DNA of 64,000 nucleotides from NCBI GenBank assembly GCA_049472395.1, contig JBLIRR010000011.1, forward strand, positions 62,001-126,000, given 5' to 3'. This document shows positions 1 through 8,940 of this stretch, one piece after another. The notes below the pieces were generated by a model, which had not been told where the DNA came from, made no database searches, and worked only from the letters and a program-made list of their open reading frames with translations. The position numbers and the translations under genes were made by a program. This DNA comes from JBLIRR01 sp049472395 (GTDB lineage Bacteria; SZUA-182; DTGQ01; JBLIRR01). Each line of letters starts with the position of its first letter. The stretch's first letter is position 1.

Positions 1-2140
1 TATGCCATCCAAAAAAAGATGTGTTGTAGGAGACCAACCGGTAATGCCCATTCTGGGCTCTCACAATCATCCAGATGTGGGATGTATGCTTGTCAGCTAA
101 AATCGCACTTACCATCTCATTATCTGCTATAGCTTCGTCCCTTTGTCTATACGTGGCGGGATTATTAATATCATACTCAATAAGGCCTCGATTAGTTGTT
201 CCTATCCAGAATTTCCCCCTGTCTGGATCAACTAAATGAAGCGCCCTAATAGAGCAAAACTTTTCATTTATAGTATGACTATTATCAATAATGCATTCCC
301 AGGCATTCGGATCATCCGGTCCTAAAGCGGTGTTCAGGCGAATAATATTACTGGTTGATTCCCCTGCCCCAAATAATATTCCGCTTCTCTCATTTCCGGC
401 AATGGAATTAAATGAACTCCATTCAAGCAATGGGACATCAATATTCATATGACTCACATTATATGTCGTCCATACCCACTCTTCTCCATTTTTTACACCA
501 ACACAGATTCCTTTATCAGTCAGAAGCCATACCCTGTCATTCTCATCAATCATTAAGGCGTTTACATTATTATCTGCAAAACTGAGGGGATCAAGAGTAT
601 CATACTGATATGCATGCCAGTGACCCAATTCATCTCGCATGGATACTCCACCTTGTCCCCCATCACCAGCACCCGTCGCTATCCAAAGACGTCCTTTGCT
701 GTCAAAATCCATGGCATGAATTGTATTACTTACAAGAACATTTCTCGAATTGGGATCATCGAGCTCATGAGGGTCATCAAAAGCGCGATAAAGGGTCAAT
801 CCTTGTCCATCAAAGTAGCTCACCCCCCCTCCGCTTGTCCCTGGTGCGTCGGAATCGGCAAGCCCGATCCAAAAATTTCCTTCATCATCCAATAAAATAG
901 AAGAAATATACCCGTCTAGTAATGATTGCCCAAAGGGTTGCTCTACCCAAAAAGGCTCGGTTCCTGAATAAAACGTCCATGAAAACTGGCCACTCTCAAG
1001 GGGCTGCTCATCCAATGAGAGAACATTATCAGGCTCTCTCAATCCGAAACTATATACTCTTTCATAAAGAAATTCATTCTGGTCGGGGTAAAAAATCATC
1101 CGTGTATTATCGTCATACCATTTAAAATCATCGGGGCCTGCACCTATCTCACCATCTGGGTCGAGGTGAAGATAAAAGGCATTTTCCACTGACTGAGTGT
1201 TCATTGGCCTATCAAACTCCATGATAATAAGATCTATTTTCTCAAACGCATCCATAGCCTCGGCAGGAAAAACCCTTTCTATTCGAGGTCTCTCAGTAAA
1301 TCCATCAGTAGTAAAATGAAGAGTAAAAGGGGCATTCTTAAGGAGATTCCCCGCACGATCATAAGCTTCCACTATCTTTATTGAATGAAAGGGTTCATTC
1401 CGATCAAATAGTATATTTTCCATAATGACCACGGTGTTATTGCTGTCCCAATAATACGCTCCTGAAGGAATCGGCTGATATGAATCTATCAAAGCTGAAA
1501 AACTATTCGGATCCATAGGTTCAGAGAAGGTTATATGGATTGTCACATTAGGATCTTGATCGGGATCTTCAATGGGAATAAGTGCATTTTGGACAGGTAC
1601 TGTGGCTATTACCTCTGGTGACGCTTTTGTGGTAAACTTGAAAAAATGTATCTCTCTATTCGGATCTATCCCATCTTCACTATAATGCACATGAATGGAA
1701 TAAGTATATTCAGAATTCGAATCTAGATTGAGAGTCGGCTGGGGAATAATTGAAATGTCCATATATTTAGGTGTATCTGGATCGATACTATTCGGATCAA
1801 TTTCATAGTCTTCTTGATTTATGTGGGTCAGTATTCCTTCCGGGCTCTCATAGAGATTTATTTCAAAAAAAAGGGGATAGCTGCTCTCAGGACCATCTGC
1901 GGTTACAATAGCCGGATCCACTATAGACCAGTCTAAAGGTTGGTTAAAATGTATGGTAATAGGAGAATCTGTTGTGACATCCCTTTGCATGTGCGAGGGA
2001 TTCGTACTTTCAACCAAAAAAGTGGCTGCCATTACATACCGAGGATAGGGAACCCCTGAAAGGAAGAAAAAAACAGATAACACTAATAACAGGAAAGTCA
2101 GTAATCCTCCTAAATTACATCCTGTTTTTTTACCGCTCAT
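1..2140 (-). CDS. Secreted Ig-like (Big_5) and propeller-repeat protein, C-terminus outside window
   Basis: The reading frame is open from ATG 2140 to the window edge (713 codons, no stop). The ATG follows AAGGAG with good spacing. Residues 1-38 form a signal peptide with a long hydrophobic core ending near VMAA. Residues about 40-390 hold three Ig-like repeats of the Big_5/SbsA type, with recurring phrases such as ITFSEPMDPNSF and IIMEFDRPMN. From about residue 400 come beta-propeller repeats of the two-component-regulator propeller kind: FWIGLAD near 423, LWIATGAG near 483, VWLLTDKG near 538 and FWIGTTNRG near 645. Asp-Pro-Asn loops are very frequent. It is probably a cell-surface or secreted protein; its ligand is unknown. 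It diverges from the cytochrome operon, so the two may share control. Confidence 0.75.
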   Translation of the reverse strand, partial: MSGKKTGCNLGGLLTFLLLVLSVFFFLSGVPYPRYVMAATFLVESTNPSHMQRDVTTDSPITIHFNQPLDWSIVDPAIVTADGPESSYPLFFEINLYESPEGILTHINQEDYEIDPNSIDPDTPKYMDISIIPQPTLNLDSNSEYTYSIHVHYSEDGIDPNREIHFFKFTTKASPEVIATVPVQNALIPIEDPDQDPNVTIHITFSEPMDPNSFSALIDSYQPIPSGAYYWDSNNTVVIMENILFDRNEPFHSIKIVEAYDRAGNLLKNAPFTLHFTTDGFTERPRIERVFPAEAMDAFEKIDLIIMEFDRPMNTQSVENAFYLHLDPDGEIGAGPDDFKWYDDNTRMIFYPDQNEFLYERVYSFGLREPDNVLSLDEQPLESGQFSWTFYSGTEPFWVEQPFGQSLLDGYISSILLDDEGNFWIGLADSDAPGTSGGGVSYFDGQGLTLYRAFDDPHELDDPNSRNVLVSNTIHAMDFDSKGRLWIATGAGDGGQGGVSMRDELGHWHAYQYDTLDPLSFADNNVNALMIDENDRVWLLTDKGICVGVKNGEEWVWTTYNVSHMNIDVPLLEWSSFNSIAGNERSGILFGAGESTSNIIRLNTALGPDDPNAWECIIDNSHTINEKFCSIRALHLVDPDRGKFWIGTTNRGLIEYDINNPATYRQRDEAIADNEMVSAILADKHTSHIWMIVRAQNGHYRLVSYNTSFFGWH

Positions 2141-2214
2141 AATAACTTCTCCTTAAATTTTATTCTACTTAAAGGCATAGTTCTTTGAAATAATTACTAT
2201 TTCCTAATGCAAAT

Positions 2215-2242
2215 TTTATACTAGATCACCCCCTATTGTCAA
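2215..2242 (-). promoter_or_regulatory. Sigma-70-type promoter for the secreted repeat protein
   Basis: On the minus strand TTGACA (plus 2237-2242) is followed after 16 nt by TATAAA (plus 2215-2220). It lies about 75 nt upstream of ATG 2140. Both boxes are close to consensus. Confidence 0.7.
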
Positions 2243-2294
2243 CTGGCTGTTTTCAGGAACCTTACCTGATTTCTATTGCATTTATTTGCATTTA

Positions 2295-2317
2295 TTGACA
2301 ATTCACTATGGTATAAT
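2295..2317 (+). promoter_or_regulatory. Extended -10 promoter of the cytochrome/CsgG-like operon
   Basis: TATAAT at 2312-2317 is preceded by TGG, which gives an extended -10. A TTGACA at 2295-2300 is only 11 nt away, too close to act as a standard -35. Transcription would start near 2324. This rules out ATG 2286 and supports the GTG start at 2373 of the first gene. Confidence 0.55.
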
Positions 2318-2372
2318 GTATGATATTTATACATCAGGGGGCGTTAACTTATTAACAAGAGGAGATGTGGCA

Positions 2373-3014
2373 GTGGAAGAGTACAAAAAAAGCGTTATAC
2401 GTTTTTATTTTATACTAATTATTTTTCTTTTCTTCGGGTGTACAGGGCGATATCAGAAAGTATACATCAATCCTGACGTAAATTTCGGATTTATTAAAAA
2501 AGTTGCTGTTCTTCCTTTTGAGAGTTTATCGCAGGATAAATATGCAGGGCAAAAGGTATGGAATATGTTTGTTACTTCCCTGCTCGCAACACACGCTATT
2601 GATGTAGTGGAATTAGGGGATGTCCAAAAAGCTTTAAGCAGTATTGGTGGGGGAGAAATGATGGTCCCTCAACAGGGAGTGTGGCTTCAGTCTCCCCAGG
2701 TGACTACCTCCACTATGGAAAAAGAGAAAGTAATGGCTTTAGGTCAGATATTAGGCGTGCAGGCTATAATCCAAGGCTCTGTTGAGGTATATGATATGAA
2801 ACGGATGCAGTCAGGTTCGTATCCCGAGGTCTGCTTAAGCATGAGAATGATCGATGTAAAAACAGGCACAATTATCTGGTCCATAAACCATACAGAAAGA
2901 GGAGGTAGAGTCTTGCCTACGATCTTAGGAATTGGGGAAGAGAGCTTAAGCAAGACAACCTTGAATGCGGTGGAAAAAGTTGTAGAAACATTGATATATG
3001 AAGTGAAAGACTAA
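2373..3014 (+). CDS. CsgG/LpoB-like lipoprotein 1
   Basis: This is a 213-residue protein. The start is taken as GTG 2373, with AGAGGAG about 8 nt upstream; the longer frame from ATG 2286 begins upstream of the promoter. A basic N-terminus and hydrophobic stretch end in a lipobox (LFFGC), so it should be a lipoprotein. The mature part carries the pattern of the CsgG/LpoB/TolB-N fold: VAVLPFESLS near the start, a middle VVELGDVQKAL, then LGVQAIIQGSVEVY and a closing strand DVKTGTIIWS. CsgG forms an outer-membrane secretion pore and LpoB activates a peptidoglycan synthase; which role applies here cannot be told. It is first of three related genes in front of the multihaem cytochromes. Confidence 0.65.
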   Translation: MEEYKKSVIRFYFILIIFLFFGCTGRYQKVYINPDVNFGFIKKVAVLPFESLSQDKYAGQKVWNMFVTSLLATHAIDVVELGDVQKALSSIGGGEMMVPQQGVWLQSPQVTTSTMEKEKVMALGQILGVQAIIQGSVEVYDMKRMQSGSYPEVCLSMRMIDVKTGTIIWSINHTERGGRVLPTILGIGEESLSKTTLNAVEKVVETLIYEVKD

Positions 3015-3018
3015 CTTC

Positions 3019-3555
3019 ATGCAGGTCCAGAAATCTCATATAATAGCTGTAGTATTAGCTATTGTGATACTCCTCTTCGTTGTGTCCGCATATGCACACA
3101 AGATTGCAATTCTCCCTTTCGAGAATATGAGCGGCAATTTTGAGGCCCTTACCTCAGTAATGAGTGTAATTTATGAGCTTATGGGGGAGAAAGCTCACCT
3201 TGTACCTGCACATGAAGTCGAGAAGGAATTAATACATCTTCAACTTCGGCATACTGCATACCTTACAACTGCTGACGCAGCTACTATAAGCAAAGCACTA
3301 GGAGCATGTTCAATTCTCACGGGTATGATATGTCTTTATGAAGGGGAACCTTATCCTAAAATTGGATTAATTATTAAGATTTACAATACAAAAGAAAAGA
3401 ATATCCCTATATCATGGATGGATTCGGCAGTCCTTGATTCTAGTGACACAGAATCATGGTTGGGGAGAAGAAGATTTCTGGAAATTCACGATCTTACCCA
3501 TGATATTTTTAAAAAATTGCTTACAAGGATTCCCTTTGATTGTGCAAAAAAGTAA
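3019..3555 (+). CDS. CsgG/LpoB-like exported protein 2
   Basis: This 178-residue protein starts 4 nt after the previous stop. Residues 1-26 form a signal peptide or membrane anchor ending in AYAH. The mature part opens with KIAILPFENMS, the same first strand as its neighbours, and has LGACSILTGMICLYEG in place of the usual 'ilvGsv' strand. The C-terminal end is short and lacks the DVKTG strand in recognisable form, so it is the most diverged of the three. No Cys lipobox is evident. It probably works with the flanking paralogues, perhaps as a hetero-oligomer; that is inference from position only. Confidence 0.55.
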   Translation: MQVQKSHIIAVVLAIVILLFVVSAYAHKIAILPFENMSGNFEALTSVMSVIYELMGEKAHLVPAHEVEKELIHLQLRHTAYLTTADAATISKALGACSILTGMICLYEGEPYPKIGLIIKIYNTKEKNIPISWMDSAVLDSSDTESWLGRRRFLEIHDLTHDIFKKLLTRIPFDCAKK

Positions 3556-4117
3556 GAAAATAATCTTATATCTTATTATGATCATTTTATATTCATGTTC
3601 AGGCCGCGTTAAACAGCATACCTTTAACAGGCCAGAAGAGATAATAAAAATGAAAAAGCTCGCCATAGCGCCCTTTCATAATCTTACGCAAAAATTAGAT
3701 GCAGGAGTAATTATGAATCATATGATAATGGCCGAACTGATTAAGAATAGAACTATAAAAATCATAAAATATGGGGATGTATACGAGGCCTTATTAAAAG
3801 AGCATATTAATGCTCCGGCTACTCTTGATCGAGCGACATTAAGAATGCTGCGCGATACTTTGAAGGTGGACGGGGTGCTCGTAGGGACCCTTATTATTTA
3901 TAAGGAAGATCCTGAAGGAACAGAAATTCGATTTGATGCCACCCTTTTAGATACTGACGATGGTACAATAGTGTGGAAAGGAGAATTTCATAAAAGTGGC
4001 AATACCTATTCGCCCTCTCACTTATTCCAGAAGACAGATTCACAGATGATTCTTGCCCTCGCACAAAGAATTGCCATTGAGCTCGTTGATACATTAAGCC
4101 TTAACATGAGCCCATAA
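3536..4117 (+). CDS. CsgG/LpoB-like lipoprotein 3
   Basis: This protein has about 193 residues. The start is taken as TTG 3536, with AAGGA 6 nt upstream; GTG 3542 is an alternative. Both overlap the end of the previous gene, which suggests coupled translation. A hydrophobic stretch ends in a lipobox (ILYSC). The mature part begins KKLAIAPFHNLTQ and continues with IIKYGDVYEALL, LKVDGVLVGTLIIY and LDTDDGTIVWKGEF, the full CsgG/LpoB-like strand order. It is clearly related to the gene at 2373. A 64-nt gap with no obvious terminator separates it from the first cytochrome gene, so co-transcription is likely. Confidence 0.6.
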   Translation: MIVQKSKKIILYLIMIILYSCSGRVKQHTFNRPEEIIKMKKLAIAPFHNLTQKLDAGVIMNHMIMAELIKNRTIKIIKYGDVYEALLKEHINAPATLDRATLRMLRDTLKVDGVLVGTLIIYKEDPEGTEIRFDATLLDTDDGTIVWKGEFHKSGNTYSPSHLFQKTDSQMILALAQRIAIELVDTLSLNMSP

Positions 4118-4181
4118 TATGAGTGAATTTTTCCGATAAGGGAAATAATAGATTAAAAAAATACATTGTAATACTAAAAAG

Positions 4182-4670
4182 ATGAACAAAAAAAATCGTG
4201 TAGCAGTATGCATATGTGTGGGCCTGCTTTTTATAGTGTGTGCTTTTACCTATATTACTGTCCAAGGCGAGTGCCCGCCGCATCCTTGTTTACAAGCTGG
4301 TTGTCATTGTGAAAAGATTGATCATCCTACCGCACAATGTGAAGGATGTCATACTGAGGCTAAGGAACATCTTAGCGACCCACAATGCAGACCTGCTCAA
4401 TATAAAATAATTCAAAGGACTCGCCAAAATGGTATTAATGCCTGCAATAAATGCCATAGTGAGGAATCACTCGGTGTATCCCATCCTGTAGGTATAATCC
4501 CATCCAAAAAAATCTTACTTAGGCAGGATGACACGAGCATCCCTTTAGCAGTGACAGGAGAGATATTATGTATTTCATGCCATTTCCCCCATAAAAGAGA
4601 AAATCCTGATTTATGCAGATTGAAGGGAAACAAAGAACTCTGTGTAAGATGTCATGGTCTAAGCTATTGA
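4182..4670 (+). CDS. Small multihaem c-type cytochrome (4-5 haems)
   Basis: The protein has 162 residues with an N-terminal signal peptide (about residues 1-29). Four CXXCH haem motifs are present (CEGCH, CNKCH, CISCH, CVRCH), plus one CX4CH (CLQAGCH) near residue 36 that could bind a fifth haem, as in tetrahaem cytochromes c3. The last part (CISCHFPH...CVRCH) resembles the paired-CXXCH repeat of the two large downstream cytochromes. It should be periplasmic or membrane-anchored and carry electrons to them. Its 3' end overlaps the next gene by about 22 nt. Confidence 0.85.
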   Translation: MNKKNRVAVCICVGLLFIVCAFTYITVQGECPPHPCLQAGCHCEKIDHPTAQCEGCHTEAKEHLSDPQCRPAQYKIIQRTRQNGINACNKCHSEESLGVSHPVGIIPSKKILLRQDDTSIPLAVTGEILCISCHFPHKRENPDLCRLKGNKELCVRCHGLSY

Positions 4671-5866
4671 AACAAGCCTTTAAGAACAGGCATTTGTTTA
4701 TTTTCATCTTCATCCTCACAGGTAGCTGCACTGTTTTGATCAAAAATCATTCAAGATCAGAGCACGTCATTGCTATTGTAAATAATGAGCCTGTGACAGT
4801 GGATTCCTTTAAAAAAGCCCTTAAGAAACACCATGTATCGTTACAAAACACTACAAAAACCAACGAGCCACCTGATATACACAGTTTTATTGAAAAAATT
4901 ATTGATCACCTCCTTATTGTTCAGGAGGCAAAAAAAATAGGATTGGATAAAGAGCGCACATTTATTGAAGCTCGGGAAAAAGAGAGCATTCGACAGTCTG
5001 TCCTGTATTTACACGAAGAAGAGATAGAAAAGAAAGTGAGTATTAATGATCAACAGGTATGGGATTACTATATCATGCTCTTAAAAGAGAGAGGCTTGTA
5101 TAGTGACGCGAATCACGTCTCAGAGGAATTGTTCAAGGAAAACAGGAAGAGTCTCAAAAAAGATCTTTTAAAAAAGAAAATAAAAGAGAGGGAAATTACC
5201 TATGTAGAGCATTTGCGAAAAAAATATAGGGCCCATTCTGAAACCGGTGATGAAGAGCTCATTGATAGGGAGGCCCTGAACCGCAATTATGGTGAGAGGG
5301 ATATGGTTAAAAATGCCTTACATGAGTGGGAAAATACCATGCTTTATAAGATGTATATTAATAAGTTTCTTCTCCCCACCTTAGATATAGAGGAAGAAGA
5401 AGAATTATTGTATTACAATGAACATCCTTCCCTATTTCATACGCCCGTGTATGTGAAGATAGAAGAAATTGTGGTAACAACCGAAAAAGAAGCAGAAATA
5501 CTCCTGCACCGCCTTAAGGAAGGGACCGATTTTGAATTTTTAACCTATTTGTCCCTTCCGGATCGAATGGACGCCACCCAATGGCGCTTACTTGATACGC
5601 TCCCCCCGCATATAAAAAATCTCATAACACCCTTACTCGAAGGTGCTGTCGCCGGACCATTAACGCATGATAAAGGTCACAGTCTCTATTTGCTCAAGGC
5701 TCGAAAAGGCGGGGCATTGATTCCATTTGACAAAGCCCGATCGAGGATTAAAAATTATCTTAAAAAAGAAAAATATGAACAGAACTTGAGCGGATTTATC
5801 GCCACACTCCGAACCAATGCTCATATCGAATACAATAAGGAACTCATTAACCGGTTATCTCCTTAG
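4649..5866 (+). CDS. Parvulin-type (PpiC/SurA-like) lipoprotein linked to cytochromes
   Basis: This is about 405 residues from ATG 4649, chosen because it gives a compact lipoprotein signal ending in LTGSC; ATG 4613 is a longer alternative. A SurA-N-like helical region with AIVNNEPVTVDSF at its front covers the first half. It is followed by a Lys/Glu-rich helical stretch and a C-terminal PpiC-like region (from about YVKIEEIVV to LYLLKARKGG). The PpiC region is eroded: the usual SGGDLG turn is missing, so isomerase activity is doubtful and a chaperone role is more likely. Sitting between two cytochrome genes, it probably helps fold or deliver the outer cytochromes (inference). Confidence 0.7.
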   Translation: MSWSKLLKQAFKNRHLFIFIFILTGSCTVLIKNHSRSEHVIAIVNNEPVTVDSFKKALKKHHVSLQNTTKTNEPPDIHSFIEKIIDHLLIVQEAKKIGLDKERTFIEAREKESIRQSVLYLHEEEIEKKVSINDQQVWDYYIMLLKERGLYSDANHVSEELFKENRKSLKKDLLKKKIKEREITYVEHLRKKYRAHSETGDEELIDREALNRNYGERDMVKNALHEWENTMLYKMYINKFLLPTLDIEEEEELLYYNEHPSLFHTPVYVKIEEIVVTTEKEAEILLHRLKEGTDFEFLTYLSLPDRMDATQWRLLDTLPPHIKNLITPLLEGAVAGPLTHDKGHSLYLLKARKGGALIPFDKARSRIKNYLKKEKYEQNLSGFIATLRTNAHIEYNKELINRLSP

Positions 5867-5893
5867 AGTGCCTTTAAGGATGCTGAAAAGAGT

Positions 5894-7777
5894 ATGATTA
5901 AAAATTTTTTCTGTGTAATTTTAATTGCGCTCTCTCTACTTTTTTCTCCTATAGGGTGCGGAAGGGGAAGAGGAGTTGTAAGACGATTTTCCAAGCAAGA
6001 TTGTAAAACCTGCCATCAGAATAACATTGATGGCTTCATGAATAGAAAAAATATTCACTCCCCCTTAAAGAAAAAATGCGGAATATGTCATCGAACGCAT
6101 GGACTTATCGGCATGCTGCATTTATGGGATGACGTAGAAGCACAGATTTGCTATCCCTGTCATATGGAGATAAAGGAACTGAGCAGAAAAAAATTTCTTC
6201 ATCCTGCCTTTGAGAAGGGCACATGCTCCCTTTGCCATGATCCTCATTCGAGCGACGGCGAAAAACTCCTTAAAAAAGAAGGTGATACCTTATGCTTTTC
6301 ATGCCATAAGAGAGAAAAATTCAATCGGCACGTCGTACACACAGCATGTAAAGATGGGTGTCTCACCTGTCATTACGCTCATGCCTCGGACACTAAACAC
6401 CTTTTAATTCGCCCGAGCCAATCTTTTTGCCTTACATGCCATCCCGATAGCATGCACAGCGGATTCAATGGATCCATAGAATCTGAATGCACGGCCTGCC
6501 ATAATCCTCATACAGGAGAGGATAAGAGGTTATTGTATAAAAAAGTTCATCCTCCCTTAGTAAACACCAGTGATAGATGCGCCACCTGTCATAATGCTGC
6601 CTCAATGGATATAAAAATCTTGTGCACCAAATGCCATCCTCAAGAACTTCACCTTACCCATAACCACCCGCCAGTAAAGGAGTACAAATGTCTCGAGTGC
6701 CATTCACCACATACGAGCGATTATGACTCATTATTACTCTCTCCCCAACTTACCCTGTGTTATAGCTGCCATAAAAAAGAAGACTCTCTCTACCTTCATA
6801 AACCACTCAAAGAGGGGGAATGTACCGGCTGCCATAGAGGGCATAGCAGTAATCATGCGTCATTGCTCAACACTGAAAAAAAGGAATTATGTTTCTTGTG
6901 CCATAACAAAAATCTTTACACCGATTTGTATGTCCATACCCCTGTTGCTTCCAATGAATGCAGCGCATGCCATAATGCCCATTCTTCGAATTTTCCGAAT
7001 CAACTTCTTTATCCCCAAGGAAAACTCTGCGTTGCATGCCATAATGACCTTAAAACTCAGATTAAGAATAGTCACTACACTCACACACCCGTTAAAAACG
7101 GGAAATGTACCAGCTGCCATTATCATCATTCAAGCACGTTCCCATCTCTCTTGAGGATAGAGCCTAATAAAATATGCACAAGTTGCCACCAGGCTCTGTT
7201 CAATATAATAGGAGAAGAGGCGCAATTGCACCCTTTAACCCGTAACGGCAGGTGTCTATTCTGCCATACTGCGCATACCAGTTCCTATGAAAATAATCTA
7301 AAAAAAGCCGGGGGAGAAAACTGCATAAATAGCGCATGTCATACCTCTGTGATCGATCCAAATGCTTTGATTGCCCATGCTCCGACAAAAAACAAACAAT
7401 GCACATTGTGTCATAATCCGCATGGCGGGAAAATGCCCCATTACCTTTATAGCCTTAAAGCCGAGCTTTGTATCTCATGCCACAAAGAATTCACAATCGA
7501 CAATATGGAGGAGAATCCAAAGGGCACCTGTCTGGGGTGCCATAAAGAACATCATGCACCTTATCCAAGCCTTCTTCGCACTAAAGCACAAAAACTATGC
7601 CTGTCCTGCCACACCAAGGACAACGAACATCTTGAAATGGCTCATCGGCGTCTTCCTTTAGAGAGCCTCGACTGTATTAAATGCCATGATGCACATAGCT
7701 CTTCAAAGGAGGAATCATTTTTACAATATCGACATCAACCCTTTATGAATAAGAAATGCGACTCGTGTCATGAATAA
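5894..7777 (+). CDS. 26-haem lipoprotein cytochrome c (paired CXXCH repeats)
   Basis: The 627-residue protein has a signal peptide with lipobox (SPIGC), so it should be lipid-anchored. I count 25 CXXCH motifs and one CX4CH (CINSACH), 26 haem sites in all. They are arranged as repeats of about 40 residues, each 'C-x-x-C-H-x-x-H-(S/T)-S ... L-C-x-x-C-H', the doubled-CXXCH module. Extra His residues in NPHxS and NAHSS are likely distal ligands. Such proteins act as electron wires across or on the outer membrane. No porin partner of MtrB type is encoded nearby. A short gap from the parvulin gene and a 4-codon overlap with the next gene indicate one operon. Confidence 0.9.
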   Translation: MIKNFFCVILIALSLLFSPIGCGRGRGVVRRFSKQDCKTCHQNNIDGFMNRKNIHSPLKKKCGICHRTHGLIGMLHLWDDVEAQICYPCHMEIKELSRKKFLHPAFEKGTCSLCHDPHSSDGEKLLKKEGDTLCFSCHKREKFNRHVVHTACKDGCLTCHYAHASDTKHLLIRPSQSFCLTCHPDSMHSGFNGSIESECTACHNPHTGEDKRLLYKKVHPPLVNTSDRCATCHNAASMDIKILCTKCHPQELHLTHNHPPVKEYKCLECHSPHTSDYDSLLLSPQLTLCYSCHKKEDSLYLHKPLKEGECTGCHRGHSSNHASLLNTEKKELCFLCHNKNLYTDLYVHTPVASNECSACHNAHSSNFPNQLLYPQGKLCVACHNDLKTQIKNSHYTHTPVKNGKCTSCHYHHSSTFPSLLRIEPNKICTSCHQALFNIIGEEAQLHPLTRNGRCLFCHTAHTSSYENNLKKAGGENCINSACHTSVIDPNALIAHAPTKNKQCTLCHNPHGGKMPHYLYSLKAELCISCHKEFTIDNMEENPKGTCLGCHKEHHAPYPSLLRTKAQKLCLSCHTKDNEHLEMAHRRLPLESLDCIKCHDAHSSSKEESFLQYRHQPFMNKKCDSCHE

Positions 7778-8933
7778 AAAAATTGTACTTTTGTATTGTT
7801 TATTTTCTCTGGTTGCAGGGCACCACTTAAAAGCGCAGGAGATGTGCATTCAGTGCCATCCTGAACGTACACAAAAAACAGCATCGCAACATTTTAAGAA
7901 GTATACATGCACACAGTGTCACATGCCCCATGCCTCCAAATTTAAATATCTCCTCATCACATCCCCCCACATCCTCTGCCTCTCCTGCCATCCCTTCGGA
8001 AAAGAGGAATCCTTACAGTATAATCATACACCCTTTCAAAAAAGGGAATGCCTTCAATGTCATGATCCCCATGAAAACAGTCTTGTAATACCAGAGGCAG
8101 GATTATGTTTCCGATGTCATAAGGACGCGCCATTTCGAAAACAAATTATTCATCTGCCAGTAAAAAAGGGTCAATGCACTCAATCTTGCCACCTGCCTCA
8201 TGCCTCATCGAATGAGTTTTTACTCTTTTTCCCTTATAAATCGAGTGCAATATGCCTTGATTGTCACCCTTTTAACAAGGAGACACATACATCATATCCT
8301 TATATGCAAAACTTCTCAAAGGTCAACTGTCTATCATGCCACACTCCCCATTCTTCTGAGAGAGACGGCTTAGTGTTTAGCAATCTTCATTCCCCTTTCA
8401 AAAAGAAGGAATGTCAGAAATGCCACTCTCTTCATGAGAAAAAGGAGGGGGGGAATCTTTGTTATACATGTCATATGGATGCGAGGAAAAAATTCTTAAG
8501 CCGCAGCACACAGCACCTTACAGGAGATAAAGAAGAATGCACTATCTGCCACAATCCCCATGGAGCTGAAAGGAAGTCTCTTGTCCGCACATCTCTTCGC
8601 CGGCTCTGCACACGTTGTCATGATATAAATAAAAAATACGGCAATCTTACCCCCCACCCGGAGGTTGCAGCAGGCCGATGTTCAACATGCCATAACGCAC
8701 ATTCTTCAGATAATCCAAAATTTTTCCAAAAAGAAATTATTGCGTTGTGTACCGAGTGCCATAAGCGACAGGGGAAACACTGTCACCCTTCCGGGGAAAA
8801 ATTTATAGATAAACGAAACAATACACCGATTACTTGTATCACATGCCATAATCCTATGGGCACACAACATACTCGGATATTGAGGCTCAGCGGCTCCAAG
8901 GAACTTTGCCAACAATGCCATAAAGATTACTAG
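7770..8933 (+). CDS. 16-haem secreted cytochrome c (paired CXXCH repeats)
   Basis: The protein has 387 residues; the start ATG 7770 overlaps the previous stop. A signal peptide of about 22 residues ends at LKAQ and there is no lipobox. I count 15 CXXCH motifs plus one CX3CH (CTQSCH, near residue 137), an uncommon haem-binding spacing. The repeat unit is the same as in the upstream 26-haem protein, and the two are probably duplicates of one ancestral module. It is expected to be periplasmic or extracellular and to pass electrons to or from the lipid-anchored partner. It is the last gene of the operon; feoB follows after 67 nt with its own probable control region. Confidence 0.88.
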   Translation: MNKKIVLLYCLFSLVAGHHLKAQEMCIQCHPERTQKTASQHFKKYTCTQCHMPHASKFKYLLITSPHILCLSCHPFGKEESLQYNHTPFQKRECLQCHDPHENSLVIPEAGLCFRCHKDAPFRKQIIHLPVKKGQCTQSCHLPHASSNEFLLFFPYKSSAICLDCHPFNKETHTSYPYMQNFSKVNCLSCHTPHSSERDGLVFSNLHSPFKKKECQKCHSLHEKKEGGNLCYTCHMDARKKFLSRSTQHLTGDKEECTICHNPHGAERKSLVRTSLRRLCTRCHDINKKYGNLTPHPEVAAGRCSTCHNAHSSDNPKFFQKEIIALCTECHKRQGKHCHPSGEKFIDKRNNTPITCITCHNPMGTQHTRILRLSGSKELCQQCHKDY

Positions 8934-8940
8934 AAAATTT

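Noticed and set aside
610..1125. Plus-strand open frames of 67-96 codons
   Set aside because: They are shadows of the minus-strand repeat protein, with no ribosome sites or recognisable protein features.
2286..2372. Upstream ATG 2286 as start of the first CsgG-like gene
   Set aside because: It lies upstream of the TATAAT promoter box at 2312-2317, and the lipoprotein signal starts naturally at GTG 2373 with a good ribosome site.
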